Of a stretch of 64,000 nucleotides of DNA, positions 27,211 to 40,404 are shown one piece after another. The stretch is from Octadecabacter antarcticus 307 (GTDB lineage Bacteria > Pseudomonadota > Alphaproteobacteria > Rhodobacterales > Rhodobacteraceae), in NCBI RefSeq assembly GCF_000155675.2, contig NC_020911.1, forward strand, positions 4,330,501-4,394,500, given 5' to 3'. A model generated the notes under the pieces. That model was given only the letters and a program-made list of their open reading frames with translations. It had not been told where the DNA came from and did not search any database. The translations under genes and the position numbers were made by a program. The first letter of the stretch is position 1. Every line of letters starts with the position of its first letter.

Positions 27211-29328
27211 TTATGCGAATTTTTCCTGAATCTCTTGCGAGATGTTGCTCGGAACCGGATCATAGTGATCGAACTGCATCGAGAAGTTCGCGCGGCCCGA
27301 AGACATGGACCGCAGGGTGTTGATGTAGCCGAACATATTCGCCAGTGGCACCATTGCTTCGATAGAAATGGCGTTGCCGCGTGTGTCCTGACCCTGAACC
27401 TGACCCCGACGCGATGTCAGGTCACCAATGATACCACCGGTGTATTCGTCTGGCGTGATCACTTCGACCTTCATGATAGGCTCGAGCAATTTTGCCCCAG
27501 CTTTGCGCATGCCTTCGCGCATACACATACGTGCAGCGATTTCGAATGCCATGATGGACGAGTCCACGTCGTGGAATTTACCGTCAAGCAAGATCACTTT
27601 GAAGTCGATCACAGGGAAGCCAGCCAAAGGACCGTTGTCCATAACGGACAGGATGCCTTTTTCGACGCCCGGGATGTATTCCTTTGGAACCGACCCACCA
27701 ACGATCTTCGATTCGAACGAATAGCCTTCGCCTGGCTCCGTCGGAATGATCGCCATCTTCACTTCGCCAAACTGACCGGACCCACCGGACTGCTTTTTGT
27801 GGGTGTAGGTGTGCTCAACCTCGTGGCCAATCGTTTCACGATAAGCAACTTGTGGTGCACCGATGTTCGCCTCGACTTTGAATTCGCGACGCATACGGTC
27901 AACGAGGATGTCGAGGTGAAGTTCGCCCATACCCTTCATGATGGTCTGACCACTTTCGATGTCAGTTTCCACGCGGAAGGATGGATCCTCGGCTGAGAGA
28001 CGCTGCAACGCGACGCCCATTTTCTCTTGGTCGCCTTTTGTCTTCGGCTCAATCGCGATCTCGATCACTGGATCGGGGAACGTCATTGTTTCGAGGACAA
28101 CTGGGTCTTGTGGCGAACTCAGGGTGTCACCTGTTGTGGTATTCTTCAAGCCACCCAGCGCGATGATGTCACCAGCGAATGCTTCGCTGATTTCTTCACG
28201 GTCGTTAGAGTGCATCATCATCATACGGCCAACACGCTCTTTGTTGCCTTTGGTCGTGTTGATTAGGTTGTCACCCTTTACCAGCGTACCGGAATAGATC
28301 CGTGTAAACGTCAGGGTCCCAACAAAGGGGTCGTTCATGATTTTGAACGCAAGGCCAGAAAACGCCATGTCGTCATCAGCGCGGCGCGCGATGTTACGTG
28401 TTTCTGTCTCATCGCCCGGCTTAAAGCCCATGTAGTCAATCACGTCGAGCGGGCTCGGCAAATAATCGACAACAGCATTAAGCAGCGGCTGAACGCCTTT
28501 GTTTTTGAAAGCCGAACCACCAAGAACAGGGACGAACGACAGCGACAGGCAAGATTTACGGATCAGTGCGCGCAGAGTTTTAACGTCGGGCTCGGTGCCT
28601 TCAAGATAGGCCTCCATCGCGGCGTCGTCCATCTCAACTGCAGCTTCGATCAGCAATTCACGGCCTACGGCAGCCTGTGCCGCAAGGCTTTCGCGGATCG
28701 GTGCTTTAACCCAAGAGGCGCCAAGGTCTTCGCCCTGCCACAACCATTCTTCCATGGTCACAAGGTCAACGAGGCCTTCAAGTTCAGTTTCTGCACCGAT
28801 CGGGAAGGAAACAGGAATAGCGCGCGCACCGGTCCGGTCCTTAACCATATCAACACATTTCTGAAAGTCAGCGCCGATCTTGTCCATCTTGTTAACAAAA
28901 ACCATACGTGGGACTTTGTAGCGGTCAGCCTGACGCCACACAGTTTCAGTCTGTGGTTCAACGCCAGCGTTGGCGTCAAGAACAACAATCGCACCGTCGA
29001 GAACAGCCAAAGACCGTTCCACTTCGATCGTGAAGTCAACGTGGCCTGGTGTGTCGATGATGTTCATACGGTGCTTCAGACCATCAGGTTCAACGCCGTT
29101 TTCGGTGCGTTCCCAGAATGTCGTCGTCGCAGCGGAAGTAATTGTAATACCCCGTTCCTGCTCCTGTTCCATCCAGTCCATTGTCGCAGCGCCATCGTGC
29201 ACTTCGCCCAAGTTGTGGGACTTGCCTGTGTAAAACAGGATGCGCTCAGAACATGTGGTTTTACCTGCGTCGATGTGCGCAATAATACCAAAGTTGCGGT
29301 AGCGGTCGAGAGGATAGTCGCGTGCCAT
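27211..29328 (-). CDS. fusA: Elongation factor G
   Basis: EF-G (705 aa) is the translocase GTPase. The P-loop AHIDAGKTT (17-25), the G3 region DTPGHVDF and NKMD are present, followed by domains II-V (for example YRETI and [15 protein letters not shown]). It follows rpsG by 15 bp in the str operon. Confidence 0.98.
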   Translation of the reverse strand: MARDYPLDRYRNFGIIAHIDAGKTTCSERILFYTGKSHNLGEVHDGAATMDWMEQEQERGITITSAATTTFWERTENGVEPDGLKHRMNIIDTPGHVDFTIEVERSLAVLDGAIVVLDANAGVEPQTETVWRQADRYKVPRMVFVNKMDKIGADFQKCVDMVKDRTGARAIPVSFPIGAETELEGLVDLVTMEEWLWQGEDLGASWVKAPIRESLAAQAAVGRELLIEAAVEMDDAAMEAYLEGTEPDVKTLRALIRKSCLSLSFVPVLGGSAFKNKGVQPLLNAVVDYLPSPLDVIDYMGFKPGDETETRNIARRADDDMAFSGLAFKIMNDPFVGTLTFTRIYSGTLVKGDNLINTTKGNKERVGRMMMMHSNDREEISEAFAGDIIALGGLKNTTTGDTLSSPQDPVVLETMTFPDPVIEIAIEPKTKGDQEKMGVALQRLSAEDPSFRVETDIESGQTIMKGMGELHLDILVDRMRREFKVEANIGAPQVAYRETIGHEVEHTYTHKKQSGGSGQFGEVKMAIIPTEPGEGYSFESKIVGGSVPKEYIPGVEKGILSVMDNGPLAGFPVIDFKVILLDGKFHDVDSSIMAFEIAARMCMREGMRKAGAKLLEPIMKVEVITPDEYTGGIIGDLTSRRGQVQGQDTRGNAISIEAMVPLANMFGYINTLRSMSSGRANFSMQFDHYDPVPSNISQEIQEKFA

Positions 29329-29343
29329 ATCGAGTGCTTCCTA

Positions 29344-29814
29344 TTACCAGCGGTAGTGGCTGAACGCTTTGTTCGCGTCGGCCATCTTGTGCGTATCTTC
29401 GCGCTTTTTGACGGCTGTGCCACGGCCTTGAACCGCATCCACAAGCTCGCCTGCGAGACGCTCTTCCATGGTTTTTTCGTTACGCTTTTTCGCAGCTGCG
29501 ATCAGCCAACGAATTGCCAATGCCTCACGGCGCTCGGGGCGAACCTCGACGGGCACCTGATAGGTGGCACCACCGACGCGGCGCGAGCGCACTTCGAGGT
29601 TTGGTTTGATGTTGTCGAGGCTCTCGTGGAACACTTCGAGCGGGGACTTCTTCAACTTGTCCTCAACGCGGTCAAATGCGTTGTAAACAATCCGCTCAGC
29701 GACGGATTTTTTACCGTCAACCATCAGGTTGTTCATAAACTTGGACAGAACCCGATCGCCAAATTTGGCATCGGGCAGGATTTCGCGTTTTTCAGCGGCG
29801 TGACGACGTGACAT
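29344..29814 (-). CDS. rpsG: 30S ribosomal protein S7
   Basis: S7 (156 aa) nucleates assembly of the head of the small subunit. Conserved parts are [33 protein letters not shown] and [16 protein letters not shown]. It follows rpsL by 12 bp. Confidence 0.98.
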   Translation of the reverse strand: MSRRHAAEKREILPDAKFGDRVLSKFMNNLMVDGKKSVAERIVYNAFDRVEDKLKKSPLEVFHESLDNIKPNLEVRSRRVGGATYQVPVEVRPERREALAIRWLIAAAKKRNEKTMEERLAGELVDAVQGRGTAVKKREDTHKMADANKAFSHYRW

Positions 29815-29826
29815 GCTATCTCTTCC

Positions 29827-30198
29827 TTACTTCGGCTTTTTCGCGCCATACTTCGAACGACGTTGCTTACGATCCTTGACGCCTTGCGTATCGAGAACGC
29901 CGCGCAGGATGTGATAGCGAACGCCGGGAAGGTCTTTGACACGACCGCCACGGATCAGAACCACAGAGTGTTCCTGAAGGTTGTGACTTTCACCACCGAT
30001 GTAGCTGATGACCTCAAAACCATTTGTTAGGCGCACTTTGGCGACCTTACGCATAGCGGAGTTCGGCTTCTTTGGTGTCGTCGTATACACTCGCGTACAA
30101 ACGCCGCGTTTCTGCGGGTTGCCTTCGAGGTGAAGCGACTTCGAGATTTTTCTTTTGGGCTGCCGGGGTTTCCGGATCAGCTGCTGGATCGTTGGCAT
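29827..30198 (-). CDS. rpsL: 30S ribosomal protein S12
   Basis: S12 (123 aa) sits in the decoding centre. Lys43 (TTPKKPNSA) and Lys88 ([12 protein letters not shown]) are the wild-type residues, so the allele is predicted to be streptomycin sensitive. It is the first gene of the str unit and has a leader of about 220 nt from the promoter at 30424-30452. Confidence 0.98.
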   Translation of the reverse strand: MPTIQQLIRKPRQPKRKISKSLHLEGNPQKRGVCTRVYTTTPKKPNSAMRKVAKVRLTNGFEVISYIGGESHNLQEHSVVLIRGGRVKDLPGVRYHILRGVLDTQGVKDRKQRRSKYGAKKPK

Positions 30199-30417
30199 TG
30201 GGCTTGTGTCCCCACTTCTTACACATGTGTCGCGAACCGTTATGGTTCGCAGTTTTCAATTCTCAGCGCCTCTTGCGTCCAAAAAGCACAACAAACCCGC
30301 TGTCGTTGCCTTACCGGAGCAACGGAGCGGTGGGTCTACAGAGGATCGGACCAGTAGTAGGTCGGATCTTGACCACGACGATAATGATGCCTGACCGAAG
30401 GCGAACCTATGGCAGGT
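30199..30417 (-). promoter_or_regulatory. Long rpsL leader
   Basis: The mRNA leader inferred from the promoter is about 219 nt. It contains a clear hairpin GCGAACC-ATAAC-GGTTCGC (about 30233-30251) about 40 nt before the rpsL start. It could be a feedback site for a ribosomal protein; no known motif was matched. Confidence 0.4.
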
Positions 30418-30423
30418 CCGCGC

Positions 30424-30452
30424 TCTATAGGTCGACTCGAATTTAGTGTCAA
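30424..30452 (-). promoter_or_regulatory. Strong sigma70 promoter of the str unit
   Basis: On the minus strand TTGACA (30452-30447) and TATAGA (30429-30424) are exactly 17 bp apart. It lies just past the stop of the EamA transporter gene. It is the best promoter match in the window. Confidence 0.8.
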
Positions 30453-30458
30453 CAGCGT

Positions 30459-31361
30459 CTAGCGGATGCGCAGTCCTGTTTGGGTTTTCGACGCAGTTGC
30501 ACGTTCACGGTAGAGCGTGAAAAGACCCGTTGCTACGACGATTCCCGCCCCGAACAATGTCCAACCATCTGGCCATTCATCCAGTAACACATACCCCAAA
30601 AACAGCGCCACCAGCAGCGAGGTATAGCGGAACGGCGCGACGAAGCCGATCTCGCCAAGGCGCATGGACCCGACTGCGGCGGTATAACCCACCATCAAAC
30701 ACAGCGACGCGCCACCGATCAGCAGCCATTCACGCAACGACAGTATGGCCCATTGTTCGCGCATCACGAGCGACCCAATGCCAGCCATGACTGTCACGCC
30801 AAGGGCGGCCGAAAGTGCGACGCGGCTTGACGGAATGGTTTTGGAAAGTTTGCGCGACGCGAGATCGCGAAAGGTCACGCCGATCACCGCAGCCACACCA
30901 TACAACGAATAGACGCTAAAGCCGTCCATACCGGGACGGATGATGATGGTGACGCCAATGAATCCGACCCCGATGGCCAAAAGGCGGCGCCAGCCGACGG
31001 GTTCGCCCAAAAAGATTGCGGCCGCTAAAGTCACGGTCAGCGGCAAGGCTTGCAGAATCGCAGATAGGTTCGCTAACGGGATGCTGAACAACGCCGTCAG
31101 GAGGAAGATCGTGCTGAACATTTCAGCAAATGTCCGTAATGCAGTTAAGGCGCGATCTTTGCTGCTGGGCTTGTAGCCCAGATGCCCCCAAAGGGCCGCC
31201 AAGATGAACAGGCCAAACGTAATCATCACGCCACGGATCACAATCTGTTGAAAGAACGGCAGGTTCGGCGCGGCGAGTTTCATCAGCGCGTCGTTGATCG
31301 TGAACGCCGCCATGGACAGCGCCATCATAAGCGCCGCGCGCATATTATCAGATAGGATCAT
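30459..31361 (-). CDS. EamA/DMT-family transporter
   Basis: A 300-aa inner-membrane protein with about ten hydrophobic helices in two EamA repeats (first repeat with SIPLANLSAILQALPLTVTL; second with GSMRLGEIGFVAPFRYTSLL). This family exports metabolites or drugs; the substrate is unknown. It lies between rpoC and the rpsL promoter, in the same direction. The start at 31361 gives a normal length. Confidence 0.9.
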   Translation of the reverse strand: MILSDNMRAALMMALSMAAFTINDALMKLAAPNLPFFQQIVIRGVMITFGLFILAALWGHLGYKPSSKDRALTALRTFAEMFSTIFLLTALFSIPLANLSAILQALPLTVTLAAAIFLGEPVGWRRLLAIGVGFIGVTIIIRPGMDGFSVYSLYGVAAVIGVTFRDLASRKLSKTIPSSRVALSAALGVTVMAGIGSLVMREQWAILSLREWLLIGGASLCLMVGYTAAVGSMRLGEIGFVAPFRYTSLLVALFLGYVLLDEWPDGWTLFGAGIVVATGLFTLYRERATASKTQTGLRIR

Positions 31362-31605
31362 GAAACGGATGTGTCACAGCTAAACGGGCGTTACTACAAC
31401 AAAGACCCGACCTGTCTTGCAGGGGCTTGACTCAAAAAAATATGTCTTCTCACTGCGTTGGCTATGCTTGAACAACACACAGACATTGTAAAAGACAAAA
31501 TCGTCAACAAACCTGTCGTATGTGCCGAAAGGTTTTAAGGGACGAGATAAATGCCGAACATAGCCCCCTGTTGGTCCGATTGGCGTAACCAATTCGATCT
31601 CACAA

Positions 31606-31639
31606 CGAAAAAGGCCGCTGGAGATTCCAACGGCCTTTC
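31606..31639 (-). terminator. Intrinsic terminator after rpoC
   Basis: AAAGGCCG (31638-31631) pairs with CGGCCTTT (31617-31610) around a partly paired interior, followed by TT and a weak U tract. It is 25 bp past the rpoC stop. Confidence 0.75.
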
Positions 31640-31662
31640 TCAATTCTTCAAGCCAAGCGATC

Positions 31663-34600
31663 TTACTCGTCACGACTTTCCGGTGTGTCCACGATGATCG
31701 TGTCGAATACGTCGCCACCGATTACGTCCTCGGAAACAGGCTCAGGAGCTGCCAAAGCGGCGGCTGCCTCTGCCTCTATGCGACGGGCCTGAATAACCAC
31801 GTTGTCACGTTCGCCCGCGATGCGGGTGACGCGCTGCGTGGCCCCACCAGTACCGGCCGGGATCAAGCGACCTACGATGACATTCTCTTTGAGACCGACC
31901 AGTTTGTCCCGCTTGCCCTGCACGGATGCTTCCGTAAGAACGCGCGTGGTTTCCTGAAATGACGCCGCAGAGATGAACGAACGCGTTTGCAACGACGCCT
32001 TGGTGATACCAAGCAAGATCGGCTCACCCTGCGCAGGGCGACCCTTACGGGCGATTGATTTGGCGTTCGCCTCGTCAAACTCGGCCTTGTCGACATTTTC
32101 ACCCTTGAGCAATGTCGTGTCACCGCTGTCGGAGATTTCCCATTTCTGGAGCATCTGACGCACGATTACTTCGATGTGCTTGTCGTTGATCTTCACACCT
32201 TGCAAACGATAGACGTCCTGAACTTCGTCGATCATGTAATCCGCAAGCGCTTCGACACCCATGATGGCGAGGATATCATGCGGCGCTGGATTGCCGTCCA
32301 TGATGTAGTCGCCCTTTTGCACGAAGTCGCCCTCCTGCACGGGGATGTGTTTGCCCTTTGGCACCATGTATTCAACTTTGATATCCGCATCTTCCGAGGA
32401 CTCAATCGCGATACGGCGCTTGTTTTTGTAGTCCTTGCCGAAACGAACATAGCCGTCGATTTCCGCGATGATGGCGTGATCTTTGGGGCGTCGTGCCTCA
32501 AACAATTCAGCCACACGTGGAAGACCACCTGTAATGTCCTTGGTCTTGGCGCCTTCACGCGGAATACGCGCAACAACGTCACCGGCTTGGATGTCCTGAC
32601 CGTCTTCGATGGACAGAACCGCGTCGACGGACATCGGGTAGGTTACAGGATTGCCCGCATCGTTACGAACAGGTTCGCCATTCGAGTCTAGGATCATAAT
32701 TTCAGGCTTCAGCTCGTTGCCTTTTGGCGCGGAACGCCAATCGGTTACGATACGCTGGGTCATACCTGTCGCATCATCCGTGTCTTCGCGAATTGCGATA
32801 CCGTTGATGAGGTCGACAAACTTAACCATACCCGCCTTCTCTGCGATGATCGGCAGAGTGTAGGGATCCCATTCGAACATCTTGTCACCACGGGTAATCG
32901 TGGATCCGGCTTTGACAAACACCTTGGAACCGTAACCAACCTTGTGGTTTGCACGTTCTTCACCGTTCTCGTCCATAATCGCGAGGACCATTTTCCGCCC
33001 CATAACGACCTGCTCACCCATCTCGTTTTCGAGGATCTGCTCATTGCGCAGCTCCACGATACCGCTCACGGATGCTTCAAGGAACGACTGCTGACCACCT
33101 TGGGCAACGCCGCCGATGTGAAACGTCCGCATCGTCAGCTGTGTACCAGGTTCACCGATAGACTGCGCAGCAATGATGCCGACAGCTTCGCCTATGTTCA
33201 CACGGGTACCGCGCGACAGGTCACGACCGTAACACATGGCGCAGACGCCGTCTTCGGCCTCACACGTCAACGGGCTACGGATGCGCATCTTGGCGACACC
33301 AGACGTTTCGATGATATCGGCAGAGCGTTCGTCGATCAGCTCTCCTGCTTTCACCAGAACTTCTTCTGTACCTGGCTTGAGAACGTCATCAGCAGAGACA
33401 CGACCAAGCACGCGATCGGACAACGACGATACAACTTCACCGTCGTTCACTGCGGCTTCTGCTGTGATCGCACGTTCGGTTCCGCAATCAACTTCGCGGA
33501 CGATACAGTCTTGGGCAACGTCAACCAGACGACGTGTCAGGTAACCGGAGTTCGCAGTCTTCAACGCAGTGTCCGACAGACCCTTACGGGCACCGTGGGT
33601 CGAGTTGAAGTATTCCAGAACCGTCAGGCCTTCTTTGAAGTTCGAGATGATCGGCGTTTCGATGATTTCGCCATTTGGCTTGGCCATCAGACCGCGCATG
33701 CCGCCCAGCTGTTTCATCTGCGTCACAGAACCACGCGCACCGGAGTGGGCCATCATATAAACTGAATTTGGCTCGGATTCGGACCCGTCAGCGTTGCGCG
33801 CCGTGGTCGAAATCGTTGTCATCATCGCCTCTGTGACCTTGTCGTTGGCCTTGGACCACGCATCCACAACTTTGTTGTACTTTTCACCCTGAGTGATCAG
33901 GCCGTCCATGTATTGTTGTTCAAAATCCTTCACCAAGGAACGGGTTTCTTCAACCAGTGGCCATTTGGTGTCAGGGATGACCATGTCGTCTTTACCAAAC
34001 GAAATGCCAGCTTTGAACGCTTCGCGAAAGCCCATCGTCATGATCTGGTCACAAAAGATAACGGACTCTTTTTGTCCGCAATACCGATAGACCGTGTCGA
34101 TGATCTGCTGAACTTCCTTCTTACGCAAAAGACGGTTCACAAGGCTGTACGGTGCCTTGTTGTTCGTTGGCAAAAGCGCGCCAAGACGGACACGACCCGG
34201 AGTGGTTTCAAAGCGTTCAAACACTTCGTTGCCTTCGGTATCGATCTGGGGAAGTCGCGCTTGAATTTTGGCGTGCAGGTGAACTTCACCAGCCTGCAGA
34301 GCATGCTCGACTTCTTCGATGTTGGAGAAGACCATGCCTTCGCCCTTCATACCTTCGCGTTCAATCGTCGTGTAATACAGACCAAGGATCATATCTTGGG
34401 ACGGCACGATGATTGGCGCGCCGTTGGCAGGCGACAGCACGTTGTTGGTGGACATCATCAGAACGCGACATTCCAACTGCGCCTCAAGCGAAAGTGGCAC
34501 GTGGACAGCCATTTGGTCACCGTCGAAGTCGGCGTTAAACGCAGAACACACGAGTGGGTGCAGCTGGATGGCTTTTCCTTCAATCAAGACAGGTTCGAAC

Positions 34601-35916
34601 GCCTGAATGCCAAGACGGTGCAGCGTTGGCGCACGGTTCAGCATGACAGGGTGTTCGCGGATAACCTCATCCAAGATGTCCCAGACTTCCGGACGCTCTT
34701 TTTCGACCAGCTTTTTGGCTTGTTTGACCGTTGAAGACAGTCCTTTGGCTTCAAGACGCGAATAGATGAACGGTTTGAACAATTCCAAGGCCATCTTTTT
34801 TGGCAAACCACACTGGTGCAGTTTCAATTCTGGGCCCGTCACAATGACCGAACGACCGGAAAAGTCGACGCGCTTACCCAAAAGGTTTTGACGGAAGCGA
34901 CCCTGCTTGCCTTTCAGCATGTCCGACAGCGATTTGAGCGGCCGCTTGTTGGCACCCGTGATCACGCGGCCACGACGGCCGTTGTCGAACAATGCGTCGA
35001 CAGATTCCTGCAACATGCGCTTTTCGTTACGCACGATGATGTCAGGTGCGCGCAATTCGATCAAACGCTTCAAACGGTTGTTACGATTGATCACGCGGCG
35101 ATACAGATCGTTGAGGTCGGACGTCGCAAAACGGCCACCATCTAGCGGCACCAGCGGCCGCAGTTCAGGTGGAATTACGGGAACGACCGTCAGGATCATC
35201 CATTCCGGACGGTTGCCAGATTCGATGAAGCTTTCGACGATCTTCAAACGCTTGATGATCTTTTTCGGCTTCAATTCACCGGTGGCGACCTTAAGGTCTT
35301 CACGCAGTGTGTCGGCTTCACCTTCGAGATCGATCGCGGCCAGCATTTCGCGGATCGCTTCAGCGCCGATGTTGGCGGTGAACGCGTCCATGCCGTAAGC
35401 GTCCTGCGCGTCGAGGAATTCTTCCTCGGTCATTAGGGCACCGTATTGCAGGTCCGTCAGGCCGGGTTCGATCACGACGTAGTTTTCGAAATACAGGATG
35501 CGTTCGAGGTCACGCAAAGTCATGTCCAGCATCAGGCCGATGCGGCTTGGCAGCGACTTGAGGAACCAGATGTGCGCAACAGGCGCGGCCAGTTCAATGT
35601 GGCCCATGCGTTCGCGGCGCACCTTTTGCAGCGTGACTTCCACACCACATTTCTCGCAGACAACGCCGCGATACTTCATGCGCTTATATTTGCCGCACAG
35701 ACATTCGTAGTCTTTGATCGGGCCAAAAATACGCGCGCAGAAAAGGCCGTCGCGTTCTGGTTTGAACGTCCGGTAGTTGATGGTTTCCGGCTTTTTGATC
35801 TCACCAAAAGACCACGACAGGATCCGTTCTGGCGATGCCAAAGACACCTTGATTTCGTCGAACGTTTTAGCCGGTGTGAGCGGGTTAAACGGGTTGTTTG
35901 TAAGTTCCTGGTTCAT
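31663..35916 (-). CDS. rpoC: RNA polymerase subunit beta'
   Basis: Beta' (1417 aa) contains the catalytic loop [12 protein letters not shown], the N-terminal zinc site CLCGKYK...CEKC, and the second zinc cluster region [13 protein letters not shown]. Length is normal for alphaproteobacteria. It follows rpoB by 79 bp. Confidence 0.99.
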   Translation of the reverse strand: MNQELTNNPFNPLTPAKTFDEIKVSLASPERILSWSFGEIKKPETINYRTFKPERDGLFCARIFGPIKDYECLCGKYKRMKYRGVVCEKCGVEVTLQKVRRERMGHIELAAPVAHIWFLKSLPSRIGLMLDMTLRDLERILYFENYVVIEPGLTDLQYGALMTEEEFLDAQDAYGMDAFTANIGAEAIREMLAAIDLEGEADTLREDLKVATGELKPKKIIKRLKIVESFIESGNRPEWMILTVVPVIPPELRPLVPLDGGRFATSDLNDLYRRVINRNNRLKRLIELRAPDIIVRNEKRMLQESVDALFDNGRRGRVITGANKRPLKSLSDMLKGKQGRFRQNLLGKRVDFSGRSVIVTGPELKLHQCGLPKKMALELFKPFIYSRLEAKGLSSTVKQAKKLVEKERPEVWDILDEVIREHPVMLNRAPTLHRLGIQAFEPVLIEGKAIQLHPLVCSAFNADFDGDQMAVHVPLSLEAQLECRVLMMSTNNVLSPANGAPIIVPSQDMILGLYYTTIEREGMKGEGMVFSNIEEVEHALQAGEVHLHAKIQARLPQIDTEGNEVFERFETTPGRVRLGALLPTNNKAPYSLVNRLLRKKEVQQIIDTVYRYCGQKESVIFCDQIMTMGFREAFKAGISFGKDDMVIPDTKWPLVEETRSLVKDFEQQYMDGLITQGEKYNKVVDAWSKANDKVTEAMMTTISTTARNADGSESEPNSVYMMAHSGARGSVTQMKQLGGMRGLMAKPNGEIIETPIISNFKEGLTVLEYFNSTHGARKGLSDTALKTANSGYLTRRLVDVAQDCIVREVDCGTERAITAEAAVNDGEVVSSLSDRVLGRVSADDVLKPGTEEVLVKAGELIDERSADIIETSGVAKMRIRSPLTCEAEDGVCAMCYGRDLSRGTRVNIGEAVGIIAAQSIGEPGTQLTMRTFHIGGVAQGGQQSFLEASVSGIVELRNEQILENEMGEQVVMGRKMVLAIMDENGEERANHKVGYGSKVFVKAGSTITRGDKMFEWDPYTLPIIAEKAGMVKFVDLINGIAIREDTDDATGMTQRIVTDWRSAPKGNELKPEIMILDSNGEPVRNDAGNPVTYPMSVDAVLSIEDGQDIQAGDVVARIPREGAKTKDITGGLPRVAELFEARRPKDHAIIAEIDGYVRFGKDYKNKRRIAIESSEDADIKVEYMVPKGKHIPVQEGDFVQKGDYIMDGNPAPHDILAIMGVEALADYMIDEVQDVYRLQGVKINDKHIEVIVRQMLQKWEISDSGDTTLLKGENVDKAEFDEANAKSIARKGRPAQGEPILLGITKASLQTRSFISAASFQETTRVLTEASVQGKRDKLVGLKENVIVGRLIPAGTGGATQRVTRIAGERDNVVIQARRIEAEAAAALAAPEPVSEDVIGGDVFDTIIVDTPESRDE

Positions 35917-35995
35917 ATCGATACCTTTTCAGTATGGCGGGAGTTGGGAGTGGGCCGGCGTTGTGCGCCGGCCCGAACGAATTGGGCGGGTGCCC

Positions 35996-38900
35996 TTATT
36001 CGTCGTCCTCCTCCGCATCCAGGAGTTCCATGTTGAGACCAAGGCCCCGTACTTCTTTGACAAGAACGTTGAACGATTCTGGAATACCAGCTTCGTAGTT
36101 GTCTTCGCCTTTGACGATGCTTTCATAGACTTTCGTCCGGCCAGCCACGTCGTCCGATTTCACCGTCAGCATTTCCTGCAAGGTGTAAGCGGCGCCGTAA
36201 GCTTCGAGCGCCCAGACTTCCATCTCACCAAATCGCTGACCACCGAACTGTGCCTTGCCACCCAGCGGCTGCTGTGTGACGAGGGAGTACGGGCCCGTGG
36301 AACGGGCGTGGATCTTGTCATCGACAAGGTGGTGCAGTTTGAGCAAGTACTTCACACCGACCGTGACCTTACGGCTGAACTGTTCACCCGTACGGCCATC
36401 AAACAAGATGGACTGACCGGATGTGTCGAACCCAGCACGCGTCAGACTGTCGTTCACGTCGGCTTCTTTTGCGCCGTCAAAAACAGGTGTCGCGATTGGA
36501 ACGCCGTGGGTGACGTTACCAGCTGCTTCGACCAGCTCATCTTCGGTCATGTCAGCGATGCCTTCGTCGTACACATCGTCACCGTAGGCAATTTTCATTG
36601 CTTCGCGGACCGGCGTCAAATCGCCGGAACGGCGGTATGCACCCAAGGCTTCGTCAATTTCGATGCCCAGACCACGTGCGGCCCAGCCCATGTGGGTTTC
36701 AAGGATCTGACCGACGTTCATACGCGATGGCACGCCCAGCGGGTTCAGACAGAAGTCCACCGGAGTACCGTCTGCGAGGAACGGCATGTCTTCCATTGGA
36801 ACAACCTTGGAAATGACGCCTTTGTTGCCGTGACGACCAGCCATTTTATCACCGGGCTGCAGCTTACGCTTCACCGCGACAAACACTTTGACCATCTTCA
36901 TAACACCGGGGGGCAGATCATCGCCGCGGCGTACTTTCTCGACTTTGTCCTCAAAGCGGGCATCCAGAAGCTTTTTCGCTGCCTCATACTGCTCGTTCAG
37001 GGCTTCAACGATTTGCGCGTCGCCTTCTTCCTTGAGGGCAATCTGCCACCAATGGCTGCGGGGCATATCATCAAGCATGGCGGCATCGATAATTGCGCCA
37101 GTTTTGATGCCCTTGGGGCCTTTAGCGACAGTTTTGCCCTCGATCATTGACCGAAGACGCGCGTAGATGTTGCGATCAAGGATCGTCATCTCGTCATCAC
37201 GGTCACGGGCCAAACGTTCAACTTCTTCACGTTCGATCTGCAGCGCACGTTCATCTTTTTCCACGCCGTGGCGGTTGAACACACGAACTTCGACGACCGT
37301 ACCAAAATCACCAGGCTTTACGCGCAGCGATGTGTCACGGACGTCAGACGCTTTTTCACCAAAGATGGCGCGCAGAAGCTTTTCTTCTGGTGTCATCGGG
37401 CTTTCGCCCTTTGGCGTGATCTTACCCACAAGGATATCACCCGGCTCAACTTCGGCGCCGATGTACACGATGCCCGCTTCGTCGAGGTTGCGCAGCGCTT
37501 CTTCACCGACGTTGGGGATGTCGCGTGTGATTTCTTCTGGGCCGAGCTTTGTGTCACGTGCTGCGACTTCGAATTCATCAATGTGGATTGATGTAAACAC
37601 GTCATCACGCGTGATCCGTTCTGAGATCAGGATCGAGTCTTCATAGTTATAGCCATTCCACGGCATGAACGCGACGATGACGTTCTTACCAAGGGCCAAT
37701 TCACCGATGTCCGTAGATGGACCGTCGGCGATGACTTCGCCCTTCAAAACCGTATCACCAACTTTGACCAGCGGACGCTGGTTGATGCAGGTGTTTTGGT
37801 TGGACCGCTGGAACTTACGCATGCGGTAGATGTCGACGCCAGGATCGCCAATCTCAAGATCAGATGTTGCACGCACAACGATACGGGTCGCATCGACTTG
37901 GTCGATGATACCAGCACGTTTCGCCATGATCGCAGCACCAGAATCCCGTGCCACGACTTCTTCAATACCAGTACCAACCAGCGGGGCCTCTGCCTGAAGC
38001 AGTGGAACCGCCTGACGCATCATGTTCGAGCCCATCAGGGCCCGGTTTGCGTCATCGTTTTCAAGGAACGGGATCAAGGATGCCGCAACCGAGACCAGCT
38101 GTTTTGGTGAGACGTCAATCAGGTTCACATTCTCGCTTGGCGCGAGTGTGTATTCGCCGTTCTGACGTGTCGACACGAGGTCGTTCACGAAACGCATGTT
38201 TTCGTCAAGGTTCGCGTTGGCCTGCGCCACTGTGTGACGCATTTCTTCGGTCGCGGACATGTAGTGCACTTCGTCCGTAACAACGCCATCGGTGACGACG
38301 CGGTACGGTGTTTCGATGAAGCCATACTTGTTCACGCGCGCGAACGTTGCCAGCGAGTTGATAAGACCAATGTTCGGCCCTTCTGGTGTCTCAATCGGAC
38401 ACATGCGACCGTAGTGCGTTGGGTGAACGTCACGGACTTCGAAACCGGCACGTTCGCGTGTCAGACCCCCTGGCCCAAGCGCGGAAAGGCGACGCTTGTG
38501 CGTGACTTCCGAAAGCGGGTTCGTTTGGTCCATAAACTGCGACAACTGCGAAGAGCCGAAGAATTCACGCACGGCAGCCGCCGCAGGTTTCGCATTGATG
38601 AGATCTTGCGGCATAACCGTGTCGATCTCAACGGATGACATGCGTTCCTTGATGGCACGCTCCATACGGAGTAGACCAACGCGGTACTGGTTTTCCATCA
38701 GCTCACCAACGGACCGAACACGACGGTTGCCGAGGTGGTCGATGTCGTCAATGTCGCCCTTACCGTCGCGTAGCATAACCAGCGCTTTGATACAGGACAC
38801 GATGTCTTCTTTGCGCAGGGTGCGAATAGTGTCTTCGGCATCCAGTGCAAGACGCATGTTCATCTTCACACGACCAACAGCAGACAGGTCGTAACGTTCG

Positions 38901-40138
38901 GAGTCAAAGAACAGGCTGTCAAACAAATTGGAGGCCGCGTCGACGGTGGGCGGTTCACCCGGACGCATGACGCGGTAAATGTCCATAAGCGCCGTTTCGC
39001 GGCCCATGTTTTTATCTGCCGCCATCGTGTTGCGCATGTAGGGACCGACATTGATGTTGTCGATGTCTAGAACGGGGATGGTTTTGATGCCCGCGTCAAC
39101 GAGTTCTTTCAGCGTACCGCCGATAACGTCGCCCGCTTTGTCCATTTCCAACGTCAACTCGTCACCGGCTTCGACGTAGATCGCACCAGTTTCTTCGTTG
39201 ATGATGTCGTTGGCTGCGAATTTACCAAGGATCTGTTCGTATGGGACGAGCAGATCTTTGACATTGCCTTCATCGATCAGGGCCTTGACGGCACGTGGCG
39301 TGACTTTCTTGCCCGCTTCGGCAATAACTTCGCCAGTTTTAGCGTCAACCAGATCGAACACAGGGCGGGTGCCGCGCACGCGCTCCGGGAAGAATTTCGT
39401 CTTCCAACCGTTCGCCTTCTTGTCGAAGGTGTAATCCACGTGGTCGTAATACGCGTTCATGATCGTTTCTTGATCAAGGCCCAGCGCATACAGCAGTGTG
39501 GTGACTGGCAATTTACGACGACGGTCAATGCGGCAGAACACAAGATCCTTGGCGTCGAATTCAAAGTCGAGCCATGAGCCGCGGTATGGAATGATGCGGC
39601 AAGCGAACAGCAATTTGCCCGAGCTGTGCGATTTACCTTTGTCGTGGTCAAAGAAAACGCCGGGGGAGCGGTGCATCTGGGAAACGATCACACGCTCGGT
39701 GCCGTTCACAACGAACGTGCCGTTTGGCGTCATCAAGGGCATGTCGCCCATGAACACATCTTGTTCTTTAATGTCTTTCACCGATTTCGTGCCGGTGTCA
39801 TCATCCATATCAAACACGATCAGACGGAGAGTCACCTTGAGCGGCGCGGCATATGTCATGTCACGTTGCTGGCATTCTTCGACGTCATATTTCGGCTTCT
39901 CGAGCTCGTACTTAACGAACTCTAGAACGGACGTTTCATTGAAGTCCTTGATCGGGAAGACCGACTGAAAGACGCCCTTGATGCCTTCGCCGTCAAGCGG
40001 CGTGTCGCTGTCGCCGGAGCGCAGGAACAGATCATAGGACGATTTTTGAACCTCAATGAGGTTCGGCATCTCGAGAACTTCGCGAATTTTACCGTAGTAT
40101 TTGCGCAAGCGTTTCTGGCCGAGGAAGGATTGAGCCAT
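35996..40138 (-). CDS. rpoB: RNA polymerase subunit beta
   Basis: Beta (1380 aa). The start ATG at 40138 ([17 protein letters not shown]) has AAAGGTG 8 bases upstream; GTG at 40150 is rejected. The rifampicin region ([20 protein letters not shown]) and [11 protein letters not shown] are wild-type. The C-terminal ends with an acidic tail. It is separated from rplL by a 266-bp gap full of hairpins. Confidence 0.99.
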   Translation of the reverse strand: MAQSFLGQKRLRKYYGKIREVLEMPNLIEVQKSSYDLFLRSGDSDTPLDGEGIKGVFQSVFPIKDFNETSVLEFVKYELEKPKYDVEECQQRDMTYAAPLKVTLRLIVFDMDDDTGTKSVKDIKEQDVFMGDMPLMTPNGTFVVNGTERVIVSQMHRSPGVFFDHDKGKSHSSGKLLFACRIIPYRGSWLDFEFDAKDLVFCRIDRRRKLPVTTLLYALGLDQETIMNAYYDHVDYTFDKKANGWKTKFFPERVRGTRPVFDLVDAKTGEVIAEAGKKVTPRAVKALIDEGNVKDLLVPYEQILGKFAANDIINEETGAIYVEAGDELTLEMDKAGDVIGGTLKELVDAGIKTIPVLDIDNINVGPYMRNTMAADKNMGRETALMDIYRVMRPGEPPTVDAASNLFDSLFFDSERYDLSAVGRVKMNMRLALDAEDTIRTLRKEDIVSCIKALVMLRDGKGDIDDIDHLGNRRVRSVGELMENQYRVGLLRMERAIKERMSSVEIDTVMPQDLINAKPAAAAVREFFGSSQLSQFMDQTNPLSEVTHKRRLSALGPGGLTRERAGFEVRDVHPTHYGRMCPIETPEGPNIGLINSLATFARVNKYGFIETPYRVVTDGVVTDEVHYMSATEEMRHTVAQANANLDENMRFVNDLVSTRQNGEYTLAPSENVNLIDVSPKQLVSVAASLIPFLENDDANRALMGSNMMRQAVPLLQAEAPLVGTGIEEVVARDSGAAIMAKRAGIIDQVDATRIVVRATSDLEIGDPGVDIYRMRKFQRSNQNTCINQRPLVKVGDTVLKGEVIADGPSTDIGELALGKNVIVAFMPWNGYNYEDSILISERITRDDVFTSIHIDEFEVAARDTKLGPEEITRDIPNVGEEALRNLDEAGIVYIGAEVEPGDILVGKITPKGESPMTPEEKLLRAIFGEKASDVRDTSLRVKPGDFGTVVEVRVFNRHGVEKDERALQIEREEVERLARDRDDEMTILDRNIYARLRSMIEGKTVAKGPKGIKTGAIIDAAMLDDMPRSHWWQIALKEEGDAQIVEALNEQYEAAKKLLDARFEDKVEKVRRGDDLPPGVMKMVKVFVAVKRKLQPGDKMAGRHGNKGVISKVVPMEDMPFLADGTPVDFCLNPLGVPSRMNVGQILETHMGWAARGLGIEIDEALGAYRRSGDLTPVREAMKIAYGDDVYDEGIADMTEDELVEAAGNVTHGVPIATPVFDGAKEADVNDSLTRAGFDTSGQSILFDGRTGEQFSRKVTVGVKYLLKLHHLVDDKIHARSTGPYSLVTQQPLGGKAQFGGQRFGEMEVWALEAYGAAYTLQEMLTVKSDDVAGRTKVYESIVKGEDNYEAGIPESFNVLVKEVRGLGLNMELLDAEEDDE

Positions 40139-40228
40139 GTGCGTTGTCACCTTTCAAAATCTCTATGGGTGCTACACCGTTGGGCGACGGTGCAGAGCCC
40201 TGAGAACAGATCGTTTCGGCCAATTCTT

Positions 40229-40344
40229 GGCACCCATCCCACTGGGTGCCTCCCGACCATTGAACCGATCTAAAACAGGGCATTTCAACAAGTGCCCTGA
40301 TTAAGACGGGTTAGGCTGGACCCGCCTTTTCAGCGGATCCAGCC
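40229..40344 (-). promoter_or_regulatory. rplL-rpoB intercistronic hairpin cluster, possible attenuator
   Basis: Three stems follow each other on the minus strand: GGCTGGA...TCCAGCC (40344-40314), CAGGGCA...TGCCCTG followed by TTTT (40299-40272), and GGCACCCA...TGGGTGCC (40250-40229). The middle one looks like a weak terminator, as expected for the partial attenuation between rplL and rpoB known in enterobacteria. Confidence 0.6.
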
Positions 40345-40404
40345 AGATTTGGATAATAGCAAGCTAGGCACATAGGTGTCCTGCCCCGCCATTTAAAGAC
40401 CGGC

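Noticed and set aside
31380-31718. 112-codon minus-strand frame at the rpoC end
   Set aside because: It overlaps the rpoC 3' end and its terminator, has no start signal, and is not protein-like.
31666-40138. Many long open frames antisense to rpoB and rpoC
   Set aside because: They are reverse-strand shadows of GC-rich conserved genes, with no ribosome binding sites or known motifs.
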